Below, one piece after another: positions 24,501 through 33,229 of a DNA stretch of 46,791 nucleotides; the stretch's first letter is position 1; every line of letters starts with the position of its first letter. This stretch comes from CAYGZL01 sp964354345. GTDB lineage: Bacteria; Chloroflexota; Anaerolineae; Anaerolineales; UBA4823. The notes under the pieces were generated by a model. The model was not told where the DNA came from, ran no database searches, and saw nothing but the letters and a program-made list of their open reading frames with translations. The stretch covers positions 1 through 46,791 of the forward strand of contig CAYGZL010000036.1 of the NCBI GenBank assembly GCA_964354345.1, in the 5' to 3' direction. Position numbers and translations under genes: made by a program.

Positions 24501-25304
24501 ATGATGAAAAGGATTATTACTTTCTTAGTTACTTCCAGCGTCATCTGCGCAGGTTTAGTTTACCTGGGAATCGCATTGATGGGACAATACTCTCCTGCTC
24601 TGGCGTCTTCACCAAATGCACTGGTGGCAGGAACAAATGCACAGAATTCACCAGACGCTCTTCCCGCGAGGGACAGCATTCCCACGGCGGTGATTCTCCG
24701 GGGTGGGGAAGAACTTGAGGTTTCTTCAACCCCAGAATCTGTTTCGGCATATCCTGCAGGCTCCGACCGACCCCTGGTAGCATCGGTCAACTCCGACCAA
24801 TCCCTGGCAGCGTCAGCCAGCTCTGCTCAGCCCGTGGCAGCATCAGCCACCTCTTCACCGATTGAAACGCCAGTTGCTGGTGTTACCATCGCCCAATTGC
24901 TAAACAATCCGAAACAGTATATCCATCAGGTTGTCACCATCACCGGTATCGCCGCCAGCCTGGGTAACGACAAATTCCTGCTCAATGATGGCACCGGACA
25001 GATCCTGGTTGAAGTTGATGATCATCTGGTCAATCTGGCTGACTTGAAAGGCCAATCCATCACCGTAAAAGGCCAAATCGATGACTCAAGCAATAATACC
25101 GGTCTCGAATTGGATGCCTACACACTTACCTATAAAAATGGTACTGTTGTTATCGTTGATAGCAAAGAAGATGACTCATCCAAGGTTGATCATGACTGCG
25201 GTGATGACTGCAGTAATGACGACTGCAGTGACGACTGCAAAAATGACGACTGCAGTGATGACATCGACGACGACGATGATGACGATGATGACGATGATGA
25301 TTAA
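24501..25304 (+). CDS. secreted OB-fold protein with Cys/Asp-rich tail
   Basis: A 267-residue exported protein. The signal peptide is residues 1-36 ('...SPALA', Ala-X-Ala cut). A low-complexity Ala/Ser/Val linker contains three imperfect 10-residue repeats (about 91-120). Residues about 126-212 form an OB-like domain ('IAQLLNNPKQYIHQVVTITG', 'FLLNDGTGQILVEVDD', 'LKGQSITVKGQID') resembling the NirD/YgiW/BOF group. The tail (about 213-267) carries Cys233, 237, 242, 246 and 251 among Asp and ends in a run of 12 Asp. Such a tail should bind cations. The four direct repeats upstream suggest control by the neighbouring sensor kinase, perhaps in response to metal or cationic stress. The Asp tract is encoded by GAC/GAT repeats prone to length change. 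Confidence 0.85.
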   Translation: MMKRIITFLVTSSVICAGLVYLGIALMGQYSPALASSPNALVAGTNAQNSPDALPARDSIPTAVILRGGEELEVSSTPESVSAYPAGSDRPLVASVNSDQSLAASASSAQPVAASATSSPIETPVAGVTIAQLLNNPKQYIHQVVTITGIAASLGNDKFLLNDGTGQILVEVDDHLVNLADLKGQSITVKGQIDDSSNNTGLELDAYTLTYKNGTVVIVDSKEDDSSKVDHDCGDDCSNDDCSDDCKNDDCSDDIDDDDDDDDDDDD

Positions 25305-25381
25305 TCATTCTGATAACAACTGTAACGGCTCACGACAACTGTAAATAATCCCCCCAGCGTATATCGTCCGCCGCCTTTATG

Positions 25382-25415
25382 ATCGCTCCCCGAAAAACGA
25401 GGAGCGATTTTTTTA
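25382..25415 (+). terminator. intrinsic terminator
   Basis: ATCGCTCC and GGAGCGAT form an 8-bp stem around a loop of about 11 bases, followed by a run of seven T. It ends the transcript of the secreted acidic protein gene. Confidence 0.88.
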
Positions 25416-25818
25416 TAGCCCGGGTCGGCGAGTCCTTTCGCTTCCGGGAGCGTTTTCGGGATGGCTGAAATGAAGGTTTAGCCCATTTATTTCGGCCATT
25501 CTCAGTGCAATTAAGAACAGAGACCATTGGTTACGCCTGTGCCCTGACAATGGCACTCTCACGACGCTCAGGTCGCTCCTCAGCCTTACCGGGTGCGTGG
25601 CAAGAGTTTGAGCTGCACCTGGTGCAATGAACGCCACCCACTTGAAGATGTACGCGTCGAGGAGCTGCCACCCCAGCCACACGGCAGTCACGCCCTGCAG
25701 TTGCAGTTCGTTGCCCTGATGGTAGAAAAGAATGTTGCCCGCATCGCCCAAACCGTCAATCAGCAGTTCACCGCTGTCGCTAATGGAAAAGTATATAATC
25801 TTAACCCTGGAGCGTAGC
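25416..25818. other. region without a convincing gene
   Basis: Short open frames exist on both strands, but none has an RBS, a recognisable family or consistent composition. The stretch precedes a decayed serine-hydrolase end and probably belongs to the same decayed zone. Confidence 0.55.
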
Positions 25819-26118
25819 TAGCTTTTGGCAGGGATTGATGCCCAACCGCAAACGGCACAGCAGATGCTGTCATCCCAAATCGCAATTCTGGATAGCCCAC
25901 TCAGCGATGCTGATGGGTTGGGAGTGTCGCTGAAAAGCACCCGTCAAGGGTTGTGTGTCTTACATTCAGGGGATACCTGGGGTTCGCACAGCCTCATTTG
26001 TTTCTATCCGCAGATTGGGAAAGGCGCCGTGGTGATGGTCAACAGCGCCAGTGGCTTCTGGCTGCGTTTTGAGATATTACTGAGCATCGCTCTAGCCTAT
26101 GGTTGGCCTATGAATTGA
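25819..26118 (+). pseudogene. C-terminal fragment of a beta-lactamase-type serine hydrolase
   Basis: The frame ending at 26118 reads 'QTAQQMLSSQIAILDSPLSD', then 'GLGVSLKSTRQG', then 'YPQIGKGAVVMVNSASGF', and ends 'EILLSIALAYGWP'. This is the typical end of class C beta-lactamase-like serine hydrolases, where a His/Gly-rich strand precedes 'GKGAVVMTN'. The catalytic Ser-X-X-Lys and Tyr-X-Asn regions are missing, and there is no start codon with an RBS. It is a remnant with no function expected. Confidence 0.62.
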
Positions 26119-26166
26119 TAACACAAAAGGGGATACTCGATATAAGGACAGATGGAGGTATAAGCA

Positions 26167-27384
26167 ATGGAACATAATCAATTTACCAATAAAGACATTG
26201 GCATTCGCGGCGTGGTACCCGACGGCTGGGCGGAGGTGCAGCCCGGTGTATAGCTACGGCGTGCCTCTGAGACCGATCCAACGCTTCTGGTTCAGCAGCG
26301 GGTGGGTGGCTTGAGCCGCGATGATTTCCTAGACCTGGTTGTATCCCAGGAAAGACTCGATGAACTCCCCGGTCTTGCCGGTGTGGTTGAGAGTCCCAAC
26401 TTAACCTGGGATTGGTACCGCGGCCAAGTCTCAGCGCCAGTTCCCAAGGTAGTGGAATTCGCTTTTAGCCAACGCGAGAATTGGATTTACTTTGTTTTAC
26501 TCAGAACTACACCCGGCGATATTCACGATCTGCACGAAGCGGTGTTCCTACTCGCCGTCCAGGCCTTGGCTATATTAGAAGTCGATGCAGAATATACGCG
26601 CCAGCTCGAGGCTTACGCTGAGCAGTACAGGCAGATGATCCGGGCTAACCGGGCTGCACTGAGAAACGGTCCATGGCCCGATTTTCCGATCCGGTCTGAC
26701 CAGGAGCGAGGAGTTCCCATACCTCCCCCTCAGCAGCCATACGACACCAATGCACAGTTGATCGACCTACCTGCGCCGGACCGGACCACCCTGACCAAAC
26801 CTGACCTCTTTGCATGTATCGCCGATCGCAAGAGCCAGCGCAAGTACACCAACGAGAGCCTGACCATCCAGGAGCTGGCCTACCTGCTGTGGGCAACACA
26901 AGGCGTGCGCAAGGTGATCATGGGCGGCAAGGGTAGTCTGAGGACGGTGCCCTCGAGTGGGGCAAGAAATCCCTTCGAGACCTACCTGGCAATCAACCGC
27001 GTACACGGAATCGAGCCGGGTGTGTACCGCTACCTGCCCTTTGAGCACAAGCTGGTTCATCTCTTTGCTGAAGAGAGCCTGTCTGAAAAGCTGGGCAAGC
27101 TAGCTATGGATCAAGCCTTTGTAGGCCAGGCGGCGGTGTGCTTTATCTGGAGCGCGGTACCCTATCGGGAAGAATGGCGCTACGGAACCCAGGCGGCAAA
27201 GGGCATCCTGCTGGATGCAGGACACGTGTGCCAGAATCTCTATCTGACCTGCGAGTCGATCGGCTGCGGTACTTGCGCGATCGCCGCCTACTGCCAGGAG
27301 GACCTGGATCGATTCCTGGGCCTGGACAGTGAAAACGAGCTTGTCGTCTACCTTGCGCCGGTTGGCAAGGTAGATGATGCGTAA
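26167..27384 (+). pseudogene. hydrolase C-domain/nitroreductase fusion with in-frame TAG
   Basis: A frame from ATG 26167 reads 'IRGVVPDGWAEVQPGV' and then meets TAG at 26251. The same frame continues without change to 27384. The first part (to about residue 150) resembles the C-terminal accessory domain found on Chloroflexota hydrolases. The second part (about 155-405) is a SagB-type nitroreductase: 'SQRKYTNESLTIQELAYLLW', 'RTVPSSGARNPFETYLAINR', 'FVGQAAVCFIWSAVPYREEW', 'GIGCGTCAIAA'-like block 'SIGCGTCAIAAY'. A GTG at 26302 could allow a shortened product, and the nitroreductase may begin at an internal ATG. The nitroreductase half looks intact, so partial function is possible. Confidence 0.65.
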
Positions 27385-27549
27385 AGGAGTTAAGCTACGG
27401 TAAAGGATCTATTGACTCCTGATCATCCTCTCTAGGCTGATTTAGGTGTTGACCTCCAGTCGGTAAAGCGCGAGAATAGTGATAAGGTGCAACCTTTAGC
27501 AGGAAACCGATGATTTCAAGAGATAGGCTTGAGCAGAAGGAGTAAACAA

Positions 27550-27792
27550 ATGCGTGACGTAAGTTCGAATCACCAAAGGTATATTCTGACAACCATTCTA
27601 GGCGCCATAGTGGGTGGGCTGGTTGTGGCACTTGCCACGAAAGCTATTCCCAAGATGATGTCCCAGATAATGACCAAAATGATGACGAATATGATGGCAC
27701 AGATGAGAGAAGGAGACGGCGCATCACCAGAGATATGACAGAAAATGATGCAGAGCTTCGGTGAAGCTCAACAAGAACCTGCAAGCAATTGA
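27550..27792 (+). pseudogene. small Met-rich membrane protein, TGA-interrupted
   Basis: ATG 27550 has AAGGAG 7 bases upstream. The frame encodes one transmembrane segment ('TTILGAIVGGLVVALATK') and a Met-rich helix ('KMMSQIMTKMMTNMMAQM'). It stops at TGA 27736 after 62 residues. The same frame then continues 'QKMMQSFGEAQQEPASN' to a TGA at 27790. The family, as remembered, has a Cys in 'PEICQKMM', so TGA probably replaces a Cys codon. The 62-residue form may still be made. Function unknown. Confidence 0.55.
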
Positions 27793-27842
27793 GCAACGGC
27801 TTAACATGAATCCGTCAAAAACATTCAAAGCAGGAAGGAGAG

Positions 27843-28865
27843 ATGGAATTGAATACCTCTAACCTGGTAATCGATACACACGGGCTGAGCAAGTCCTATG
27901 GAGAAATACACGCCCTCAAACCACTCGATTTGAAAGTCGCCAGGAATTCTATCTTTGGATTTCTGGGACCGAATGGTGCTGGCAAGACCACTACAATCAA
28001 GCTCCTGCTGGGGTTGACGCGTCCAACCATGGGAGGCGGGACGATGTGTGGATTCGATATCGTTCGTGACAGCCTGGAAGTACGCTGAAAAATTGGCTAC
28101 CTGGCGCAGAATCCACGCTTCTACGAGTACATGACCGCCCGGGAGATGCTGCGCTTCCGGGCTCGCTTTTTCTATCGCAGCCCAAAAATCGAAATTGAGC
28201 AACGCCTTGAGGAAACGTTCAAGCTGGTGGGTCTGGATGATAAGGCTGACCGTCCGATTAGAGGTTTTTCAGGCGGCGAGCTGCAGCGCCTGGGGAGCGG
28301 TAAAACACTACAACCAGTTGCGGAACACGGCTGGCGTAGCGGCTTTGCGAATTTGCTCAGGTTGGAGACTTTCTATGCCCCCTTCGGCGTGATGGTGCTC
28401 TCCCAGGGGTTAATCGTGAACGAGATAAAGTCCGGCACAGCCGCCTGGTTGCTTTCCAATCCGGTCAGCCGCAGCTCCTTTATCTTCTCCAAGCTCATCG
28501 GGCATGGTTGGGCGATGTTCATCATCCTGATTATGGTGCAGAGCCTGGCGGCGTACCTGCAAGTTACCTTGAAGGCGGGTACTTTTTTCAATCCTTTACC
28601 ATTTATCTATGCAACCGGAGTGATATGTTTGGGGTTACTGTTTTACTTAACCTTGGCGTTGATGCTGGGGACGCTGTTTAACTCAACCGGCCCGGTCATT
28701 GGTATTCCGACCGCTCTCATGGTCGGTATGAATCTGCTGCCCCAGATCCTGGGTGGACTCGCCCCCTGGCTTGTTTCGATATTACCGAGTAGGCTGGCTT
28801 TGATTCGCGTTACCCGGGTTGCCCGCCCGAACCAATCCGTTCACCATTTGGCTTTTTATGGTTAG
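27843..28865 (+). pseudogene. ABC transporter, ATPase-permease deletion fusion with TGA
   Basis: A single frame covers pieces of two genes. The first is an ATPase with Walker A 'GPNGAGKTTTIKLLLG' and signature 'FSGGELQRLG'. It is broken by TGA at 28086, where an Arg/Ser codon is expected before 'KIGYLAQNP'. Just after the signature (about 28300) the frame passes into a permease start ('WRSGFANLLRLE') and then into membrane segments ('GTAAWLLSNPVSRSSFIFSK'). Walker B and the permease's first helices are missing, so at least two deletions are implied. No function is expected. Confidence 0.75.
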
Positions 28866-28892
28866 CCTGAAGTTCGAAGGAAGGAGTGCCCA

Positions 28893-29225
28893 TTGGAGAA
28901 AGAAGATATCAACCACGCCTACCCGCGATTGGAAACTGTACGTCTGGTTCTCAGGGCTTTACGGATAGGAGACGCCGACTTTATCTTCAAGGAATGGGGC
29001 GACTCGGTAGTTACCTACTATATGCGGGATGAGGAACCACTTAAAACTCGAGAACAAGCCGAGGAAATGCTGCACCCGCTCCAGACCCCAGAAAAGATGC
29101 CTGCCGTTAGATGGTGGGGGATCGAAATCAAGACAGAAGGACACCTTATCGGCACCTGCGGGTATTGTAGGTGGGATAGGCAACACCACCGCGCGGAGAT
29201 CGGGTATGATCTGTGGCCGGATTAA
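28893..29225 (+). pseudogene. truncated GNAT acetyltransferase (N-terminal part)
   Basis: A TTG start with an AAGGAG upstream begins 'PRLETVRLVLRALRIGDADF', the usual opening of RimJ-like GNAT proteins. It runs to 'RAEIGYDLWPD' and stops. Complete members continue with the acetyl-CoA-binding loop and about 60 further residues. These are missing, so the gene is truncated. Confidence 0.62.
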
Positions 29226-29413
29226 GGGCGCTCTTTGAGATCGCAGCCAGCCATCCAACCACTATTCAACGTTTCTTTCAAGCATGGGCAACAGACACGC
29301 AGGTGGAATGGATCTCTGTGCTGGAAAGCGAGGGCTACCGGGCAGTAGGTAGTTTCCACAATATGCTACACTGTATGAACCTGTACCCAGGCAAATTGAA
29401 AACGAAACAATGA
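29226..29413 (+). pseudogene. C-terminal GNAT fragment
   Basis: After the truncated GNAT the sequence reads 'RALFEIAASHPTTIQRFFQA' and 'EWISVLESEGYRAVGSFHNM' up to TGA at 29411-29413. This resembles the linker and second-domain region of tandem GNAT proteins. It does not match the missing end of the preceding fragment, so the two pieces seem to come from different genes joined by deletion. Confidence 0.42.
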
Positions 29414-30226
29414 TTATGATAACAAGATTATCCCAATAACATTCGGCAATAAAACCAAAAGCGCCAGCAGAGGATTCCCGCGCCGCGTTGTGTTGCGACT
29501 ATCCCAACTAAAAAGATAAGCAGCCAGCCCAAATGCCAGAATTCCACCGATCAATAAGACCAGGACAGAACCCCATGGAGAAAAATCGGCCACTTTTTGC
29601 ATGGCTAATCCGGTGTAAGCGTTCATCGCCTGAGTAGCAGGTAGGAGCTGAGCGATTTTTCCGGCAATGTCCGGCAACATATTGTAAGGAAGCATCAAGC
29701 CGCCCAACAGCATGGAAGGAACGAAAATTAATTGTGACCAGAGCACCGTCATGCGTGAGTTTGGGGAGACTACTCCGATCAGAACACTTATCCCCGCACA
29801 AGCAAAAGCCATCACGAGAAAAATTATGCCATAGTTGAACCAATTTACTGGCAAAGGAGCATCAAAAAGCCAGGGAGCGGTAATTGTAATCAACGCGGTC
29901 ACGATTACCAGATGGAGCATGGTTGTTATGGCTGGGATGATCAGGATCGAGCTGGAGGGGATGCCATTGATCTTAAAACTTCGGAAAACACCGTTTTCAC
30001 GAGCATTGACCAGCGGATCAGGTATGCCGAGAAACATTGCTGACAATATGCCAAAAACGACCATCGCAGGGATGATGTTTTCCCGGAAGGACGGATTGAT
30101 CTCAGCCATTATCAATCCCATCATCAGGTAGAAACCCAAAGGGAATAGATAGTTCATCAACAGCAACTGTTTATTGCGGATACCTGTTCGAAACTCAAAA
30201 GCGAAGTGATGAATAAATGCGTTCAT
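29414..30226 (-). CDS. ABC-2 type permease
   Basis: A 270-residue membrane protein with about six hydrophobic segments, of the ABC-2 exporter permease class. It begins 'MNAFIHHFAFEFRTGIRNKQ' and has 'FGILSAMFLGIPDPLVNARE' followed by 'GVFRSFKINGIPSS', typical of DrrB/NodJ-like permeases. It overlaps the upstream ATPase gene by 4 bp (ATGA). Together they probably export a drug, lipid or peptide. The gene converges with the decayed GNAT fragments. Confidence 0.85.
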   Translation of the reverse strand: MNAFIHHFAFEFRTGIRNKQLLLMNYLFPLGFYLMMGLIMAEINPSFRENIIPAMVVFGILSAMFLGIPDPLVNARENGVFRSFKINGIPSSSILIIPAITTMLHLVIVTALITITAPWLFDAPLPVNWFNYGIIFLVMAFACAGISVLIGVVSPNSRMTVLWSQLIFVPSMLLGGLMLPYNMLPDIAGKIAQLLPATQAMNAYTGLAMQKVADFSPWGSVLVLLIGGILAFGLAAYLFSWDSRNTTRRGNPLLALLVLLPNVIGIILLS

Positions 30227-31140
30227 TGCGCAACTCCAATGCTTGTTATTTCGAGGAACCGATCTTCCAGGGATGGGCGCTCCACGCGCAGGTCGATTAG
30301 TGTATCCCCCTGAGCATCGATGTAGGCGATAATTGCTGATACCGTAGGGCCGATTTCGGAACTGAAGTAGATGCTGTATCCATCTTTTTCCAGATATTGG
30401 CTGACAGCCGGCAATGTGACGCCAGGAACGGAGAGGCTCGAGTTTTGTGTGCGCACAGAAACCTTAGTTAGCCCTGCGCCGGTGGTAGTAATTTCCATAG
30501 GGGTACCAATCGTAACGATTTTGCCTTTCAGCAGGATTGCTACCCGGTCCGACATTTCTTCAGCTTCAGCCATATCATGTGTGGCCAGGATGATAGTAGT
30601 GCCTTTGATTTGCAGATCTCGCATCAATCCATGCAAATCCACCCGCGAAGCCACATCCAGGCCAGCGGTTGGCTCATCCAAGAAAAGTACCTGGGGGTTG
30701 TGAGCCACTGCTAACGCCAATCCCAATCGCCTCTGTTGCCCGGTGGAGAGTTCGTAAAACTGGGTGTTGCGTTTCTCTTCCAGGCCCATCCGCTTCAGCA
30801 GGTCGAAGCGGGGCGCTACTTCGTGATAGGCGCAAAAGAATTTCATCGCCTCATCGGGTGTAATACTCTCTGGTAATCCCGCCGATTGTAGTTGCACACC
30901 GATCAGATTCCGTAGTTTGCGAGGCTCTCTGGCTGGATCTATGCCTGCCACTCGTAATGAGCCACGGCTCGGTGCGCGCAGACCCTCGAGGCATTCCAGC
31001 GTGCTGGTCTTTCCAGCGCCATTAGGACCGAGCATCCCAAAAATCTCACCTTGCTTTACATCGAAATTGATACAGTCCACCGCTACAAAATCACCATAAG
31101 ATTTGCTAAAATCATTTATTTCAATTACCGGGCCTCTCAT
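30223..31140 (-). CDS. ABC exporter ATPase
   Basis: A 305-residue ATPase. Walker A is 'GPNGAGKTSTLECLEG', the signature is 'LSTGQQRRLGLAL', and Walker B is 'VLFLDEPTAGLD' with an H-loop in 'ILATHDMAEAEEM'. The extra C-terminal 75 residues match drug-exporter ATPases of the DrrA/CcmA type. Its start overlaps the end of a regulator remnant (TGA in ATGAG), and the permease follows by ATGA, so it is the first intact gene of the operon. Confidence 0.92.
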   Translation of the reverse strand: MRGPVIEINDFSKSYGDFVAVDCINFDVKQGEIFGMLGPNGAGKTSTLECLEGLRAPSRGSLRVAGIDPAREPRKLRNLIGVQLQSAGLPESITPDEAMKFFCAYHEVAPRFDLLKRMGLEEKRNTQFYELSTGQQRRLGLALAVAHNPQVLFLDEPTAGLDVASRVDLHGLMRDLQIKGTTIILATHDMAEAEEMSDRVAILLKGKIVTIGTPMEITTTGAGLTKVSVRTQNSSLSVPGVTLPAVSQYLEKDGYSIYFSSEIGPTVSAIIAYIDAQGDTLIDLRVERPSLEDRFLEITSIGVAQ

Positions 31141-31294
31141 GAATTATTTCCTCCTTCCTCAAAGTACTCCTGAAGACGATTATTGATTTGTTCAGCGAAA
31201 TCGGTGAAAACCTGGTAATGCTTAAATTCTCTGAGAGGCATTGAACGATTTCAGCCCGAGTTGGTGCATCTAGAACAAGTTGTGTAGGGTCCAT
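31137..31294 (-). pseudogene. frameshifted regulator remnant before the ABC operon
   Basis: ATG at 31294 reads 'MDPTQLVLDAPTRAEIVQCL', then the frame changes. The other frame reads 'REFKHYQVFTDFAEQINNRL', then 'QEYFEEGGNNS', and ends in a TGA that overlaps the ATPase start. The tail looks like the end of a small helical transcription factor such as PadR or TetR, and its coupling to the ABC genes supports that. The family is not certain. Confidence 0.4.
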
Positions 31295-31693
31295 AGGATT
31301 TTCCTTAAAAGCAAGATCGGGTGAACAGTCAGTGGCAAATTTTACACCATATGAGTATATTAATCCATCATGCATCTTGCCATCGCCAAAACCAGGGACA
31401 TGAAATCCTGCACCTCCAATGCCTTCACTACGTTTATTCCCCAAACGGGAGAATTTCTGTACTGGGAGAGCGCCATTTCTGGCTGGCAACGGGTTTAGGA
31501 CACTCAGTTAGATATCGCGGGTCAGGGCAACCAGCCAGACCATTTCCGTGGAGACATGGTCGTGGGTGTCCCCCCCCGCCCTCGAGCAGGGTGACGCGCA
31601 GGATGTTTCTGTCGTCATCGGGGGTATCCACACGAAAAATGCCAATCAATTACTTGAACATCATAATCAATAAGATGATAGATTACTCTTATT
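31295..31693. other. region without an intact gene
   Basis: Short open frames on both strands (for example minus 31434-31649) contain protein-like snippets such as 'IGIFRVDTPDDDRNILRVTL' but no RBS or full domain. This is probably eroded coding sequence. A run of eight C (about 31569) lies within it. Confidence 0.5.
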
Positions 31694-32890
31694 TTAATAT
31701 TCATCCCAATGGCTCATCATCGGATGCAAGCTGGGGAAGAGCACCCGCGCAAGTGGAATGGACAAACCGCTGCAATCCATGTCCGCCTGGCGGATGATTT
31801 CCTCTGGTTCGTCCGAGCCGATCAAGAAGCGGGCAATAGCTGCACCACCACTCAGGATGTTATTGGATACACCGTCGCTCGTTATCTCAACTTTACCTTT
31901 CTCGATTTCCACGGTTACCTTTTGTTCACCGCCATCCACAATCAGGTTTCCCTGCCACCCCGCGAACTGAGAATGTGCTAATCGTTTTTCAAGTAAAGGA
32001 ATGAGTTTCTTCAATGTGATGTGCAGGTTAACCGTCCGTACACGCCAGCCCGAAATATCAAAGTAGCGATCTTCGACGATGCATGCCCCCTTTCGTAAAT
32101 ATTGTAATAATAGAGATTGATGAGGCAGGGTGAAGCACACCAGGCTTTCGTAATCCCCGTTTTGGAAGACATCACCCAACACGGCTAATCCCTGTCGTGG
32201 ATCTCCGGCGGCTTCTAAACACTGGAGAGTTTTGTGATCATTATCAGCAGGAATTGCACGGATATACCCCTCGAGTTTTCCTTGCTCATCAAACCAGGCG
32301 TACACACCGATATCATCGAGTGGGCGATTTCGGTAGGTGGGTCGGACGGCCGTGCCAGTGAAATTAGTGTGAGTCCGGTTGTAGAGCGCATCCATTTCGC
32401 CAATCTGCTCCGTACCTAAAGGTTGGTAGGATTTGTGGAGTTCCAATCCTGGGAGTTCTTCCAACTTCAAGCGGTAAGTGACATAGTTCCAGGCGCGCCC
32501 ATACCCCATCTTGACGTAGTGCCGGCCTCGCAGGATACTCAAGTCATAGCCATCCTGCAACATCGCATCGAAAGAGGATTGTGCAGCCTGGTGCATCAAC
32601 CCCTTTTTGCGATAATCTGCATGCGTAACGACCGCGCCGATCCCCGCCACCTTGAGTTGAATCGATTCAACCCGCATCGGGTAGCCCCACACCCCCCAGT
32701 GATGGATCATTTTATCGCCATCCAGAATCACGCGGGAAGTATTCCAATCGTAATGGCTGTTGCCGATATAGTTTTGGCAAAATTGATCGACATATTTTCC
32801 ACCGGTGAACACATTTGCAGCAAGTTGAGCGATGGGCAAAAGATGTTCATTGACATCAGGATGGATCATGCGATTGTCTGAGGTTGTCAT
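31694..32890 (-). CDS. Eis-like GNAT acetyltransferase
   Basis: A 398-residue protein. The N-terminal GNAT domain (residues about 1-150) has the acetyl-CoA loop 'VVTHADYRKKGLMHQA'. A second GNAT-like domain and a C-terminal SCP2-like domain ('LIVDGGEQKVTVEIEKG') complete the architecture of Eis/acetyltransferase family proteins, which acetylate aminoglycosides or other amines. ATG 32890 (MTTSDNRMIHPD) is chosen because the open frame further upstream is the tail of a decayed phosphotransferase. It belongs to a run of acetyltransferase genes on this strand and may confer drug or amine tolerance. Confidence 0.78.
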   Translation of the reverse strand: MTTSDNRMIHPDVNEHLLPIAQLAANVFTGGKYVDQFCQNYIGNSHYDWNTSRVILDGDKMIHHWGVWGYPMRVESIQLKVAGIGAVVTHADYRKKGLMHQAAQSSFDAMLQDGYDLSILRGRHYVKMGYGRAWNYVTYRLKLEELPGLELHKSYQPLGTEQIGEMDALYNRTHTNFTGTAVRPTYRNRPLDDIGVYAWFDEQGKLEGYIRAIPADNDHKTLQCLEAAGDPRQGLAVLGDVFQNGDYESLVCFTLPHQSLLLQYLRKGACIVEDRYFDISGWRVRTVNLHITLKKLIPLLEKRLAHSQFAGWQGNLIVDGGEQKVTVEIEKGKVEITSDGVSNNILSGGAAIARFLIGSDEPEEIIRQADMDCSGLSIPLARVLFPSLHPMMSHWDEY

Positions 32891-33200
32891 TGGGATTGTT
32901 GCCTTTTGTTTCGATAACTCACCAAATCGAGTTTCCAGTTCAAAATAACGCAAGAGCTTATTTCCACTATCATCTCGCCAGGATTCATATTCGGTCACTC
33001 GTGGTGGTACATGCCTGAAAAAGGTCGAAGCCCACAGCACCATCGTGGCGAACTATGTGGCGACGAACAGGCCGAATTGCTCCCACTGTGCTTCGGGCAG
33101 GGTGCGGACTTTGGTATACTCATCCCGAAAGGCATCACGCATCCGTCCCAATCAATCCCCACGCCCACTGGCACAGCGCCACAGCGATATCCCACATTCA
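32891..33200 (-). pseudogene. C-terminal remnant of an APH-type phosphotransferase
   Basis: The minus strand reads 'WDIAVALCQWAWGLIG', and in another frame 'AFRDEYTKVRTLPEAQWEQF' and 'GLFVAT', then TAG (33053-33055). After it come 'FATMVLWASTFFRHVPPRV' and 'WRDDSGNKLLRYFELETR'. These are the final helices of aminoglycoside-phosphotransferase/choline-kinase-like proteins. The frameshift, the TAG and the missing catalytic half mark a pseudogene. Its open end runs into the Eis-like gene in frame. Confidence 0.58.
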
Positions 33201-33229
33201 GTACCCGTAACCGTAATTTTCGAATTTAT

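Noticed and set aside
25201..25304. Asp/Cys-rich tail as a frameshift artefact
   Set aside because: The frame is continuous from the OB domain, ends at a clean TAA and is followed by a good terminator.
25416..25751. Minus-strand hypothetical protein after the terminator
   Set aside because: No start signal or domain; composition looks random.
26167..28865. Reassigned TAG or TGA codons
   Set aside because: Both are used as ordinary stops by intact genes here (for example TAG at 12689-12691 and 14105-14107, TGA in the ATGA overlaps), and the interrupted genes have other lesions.
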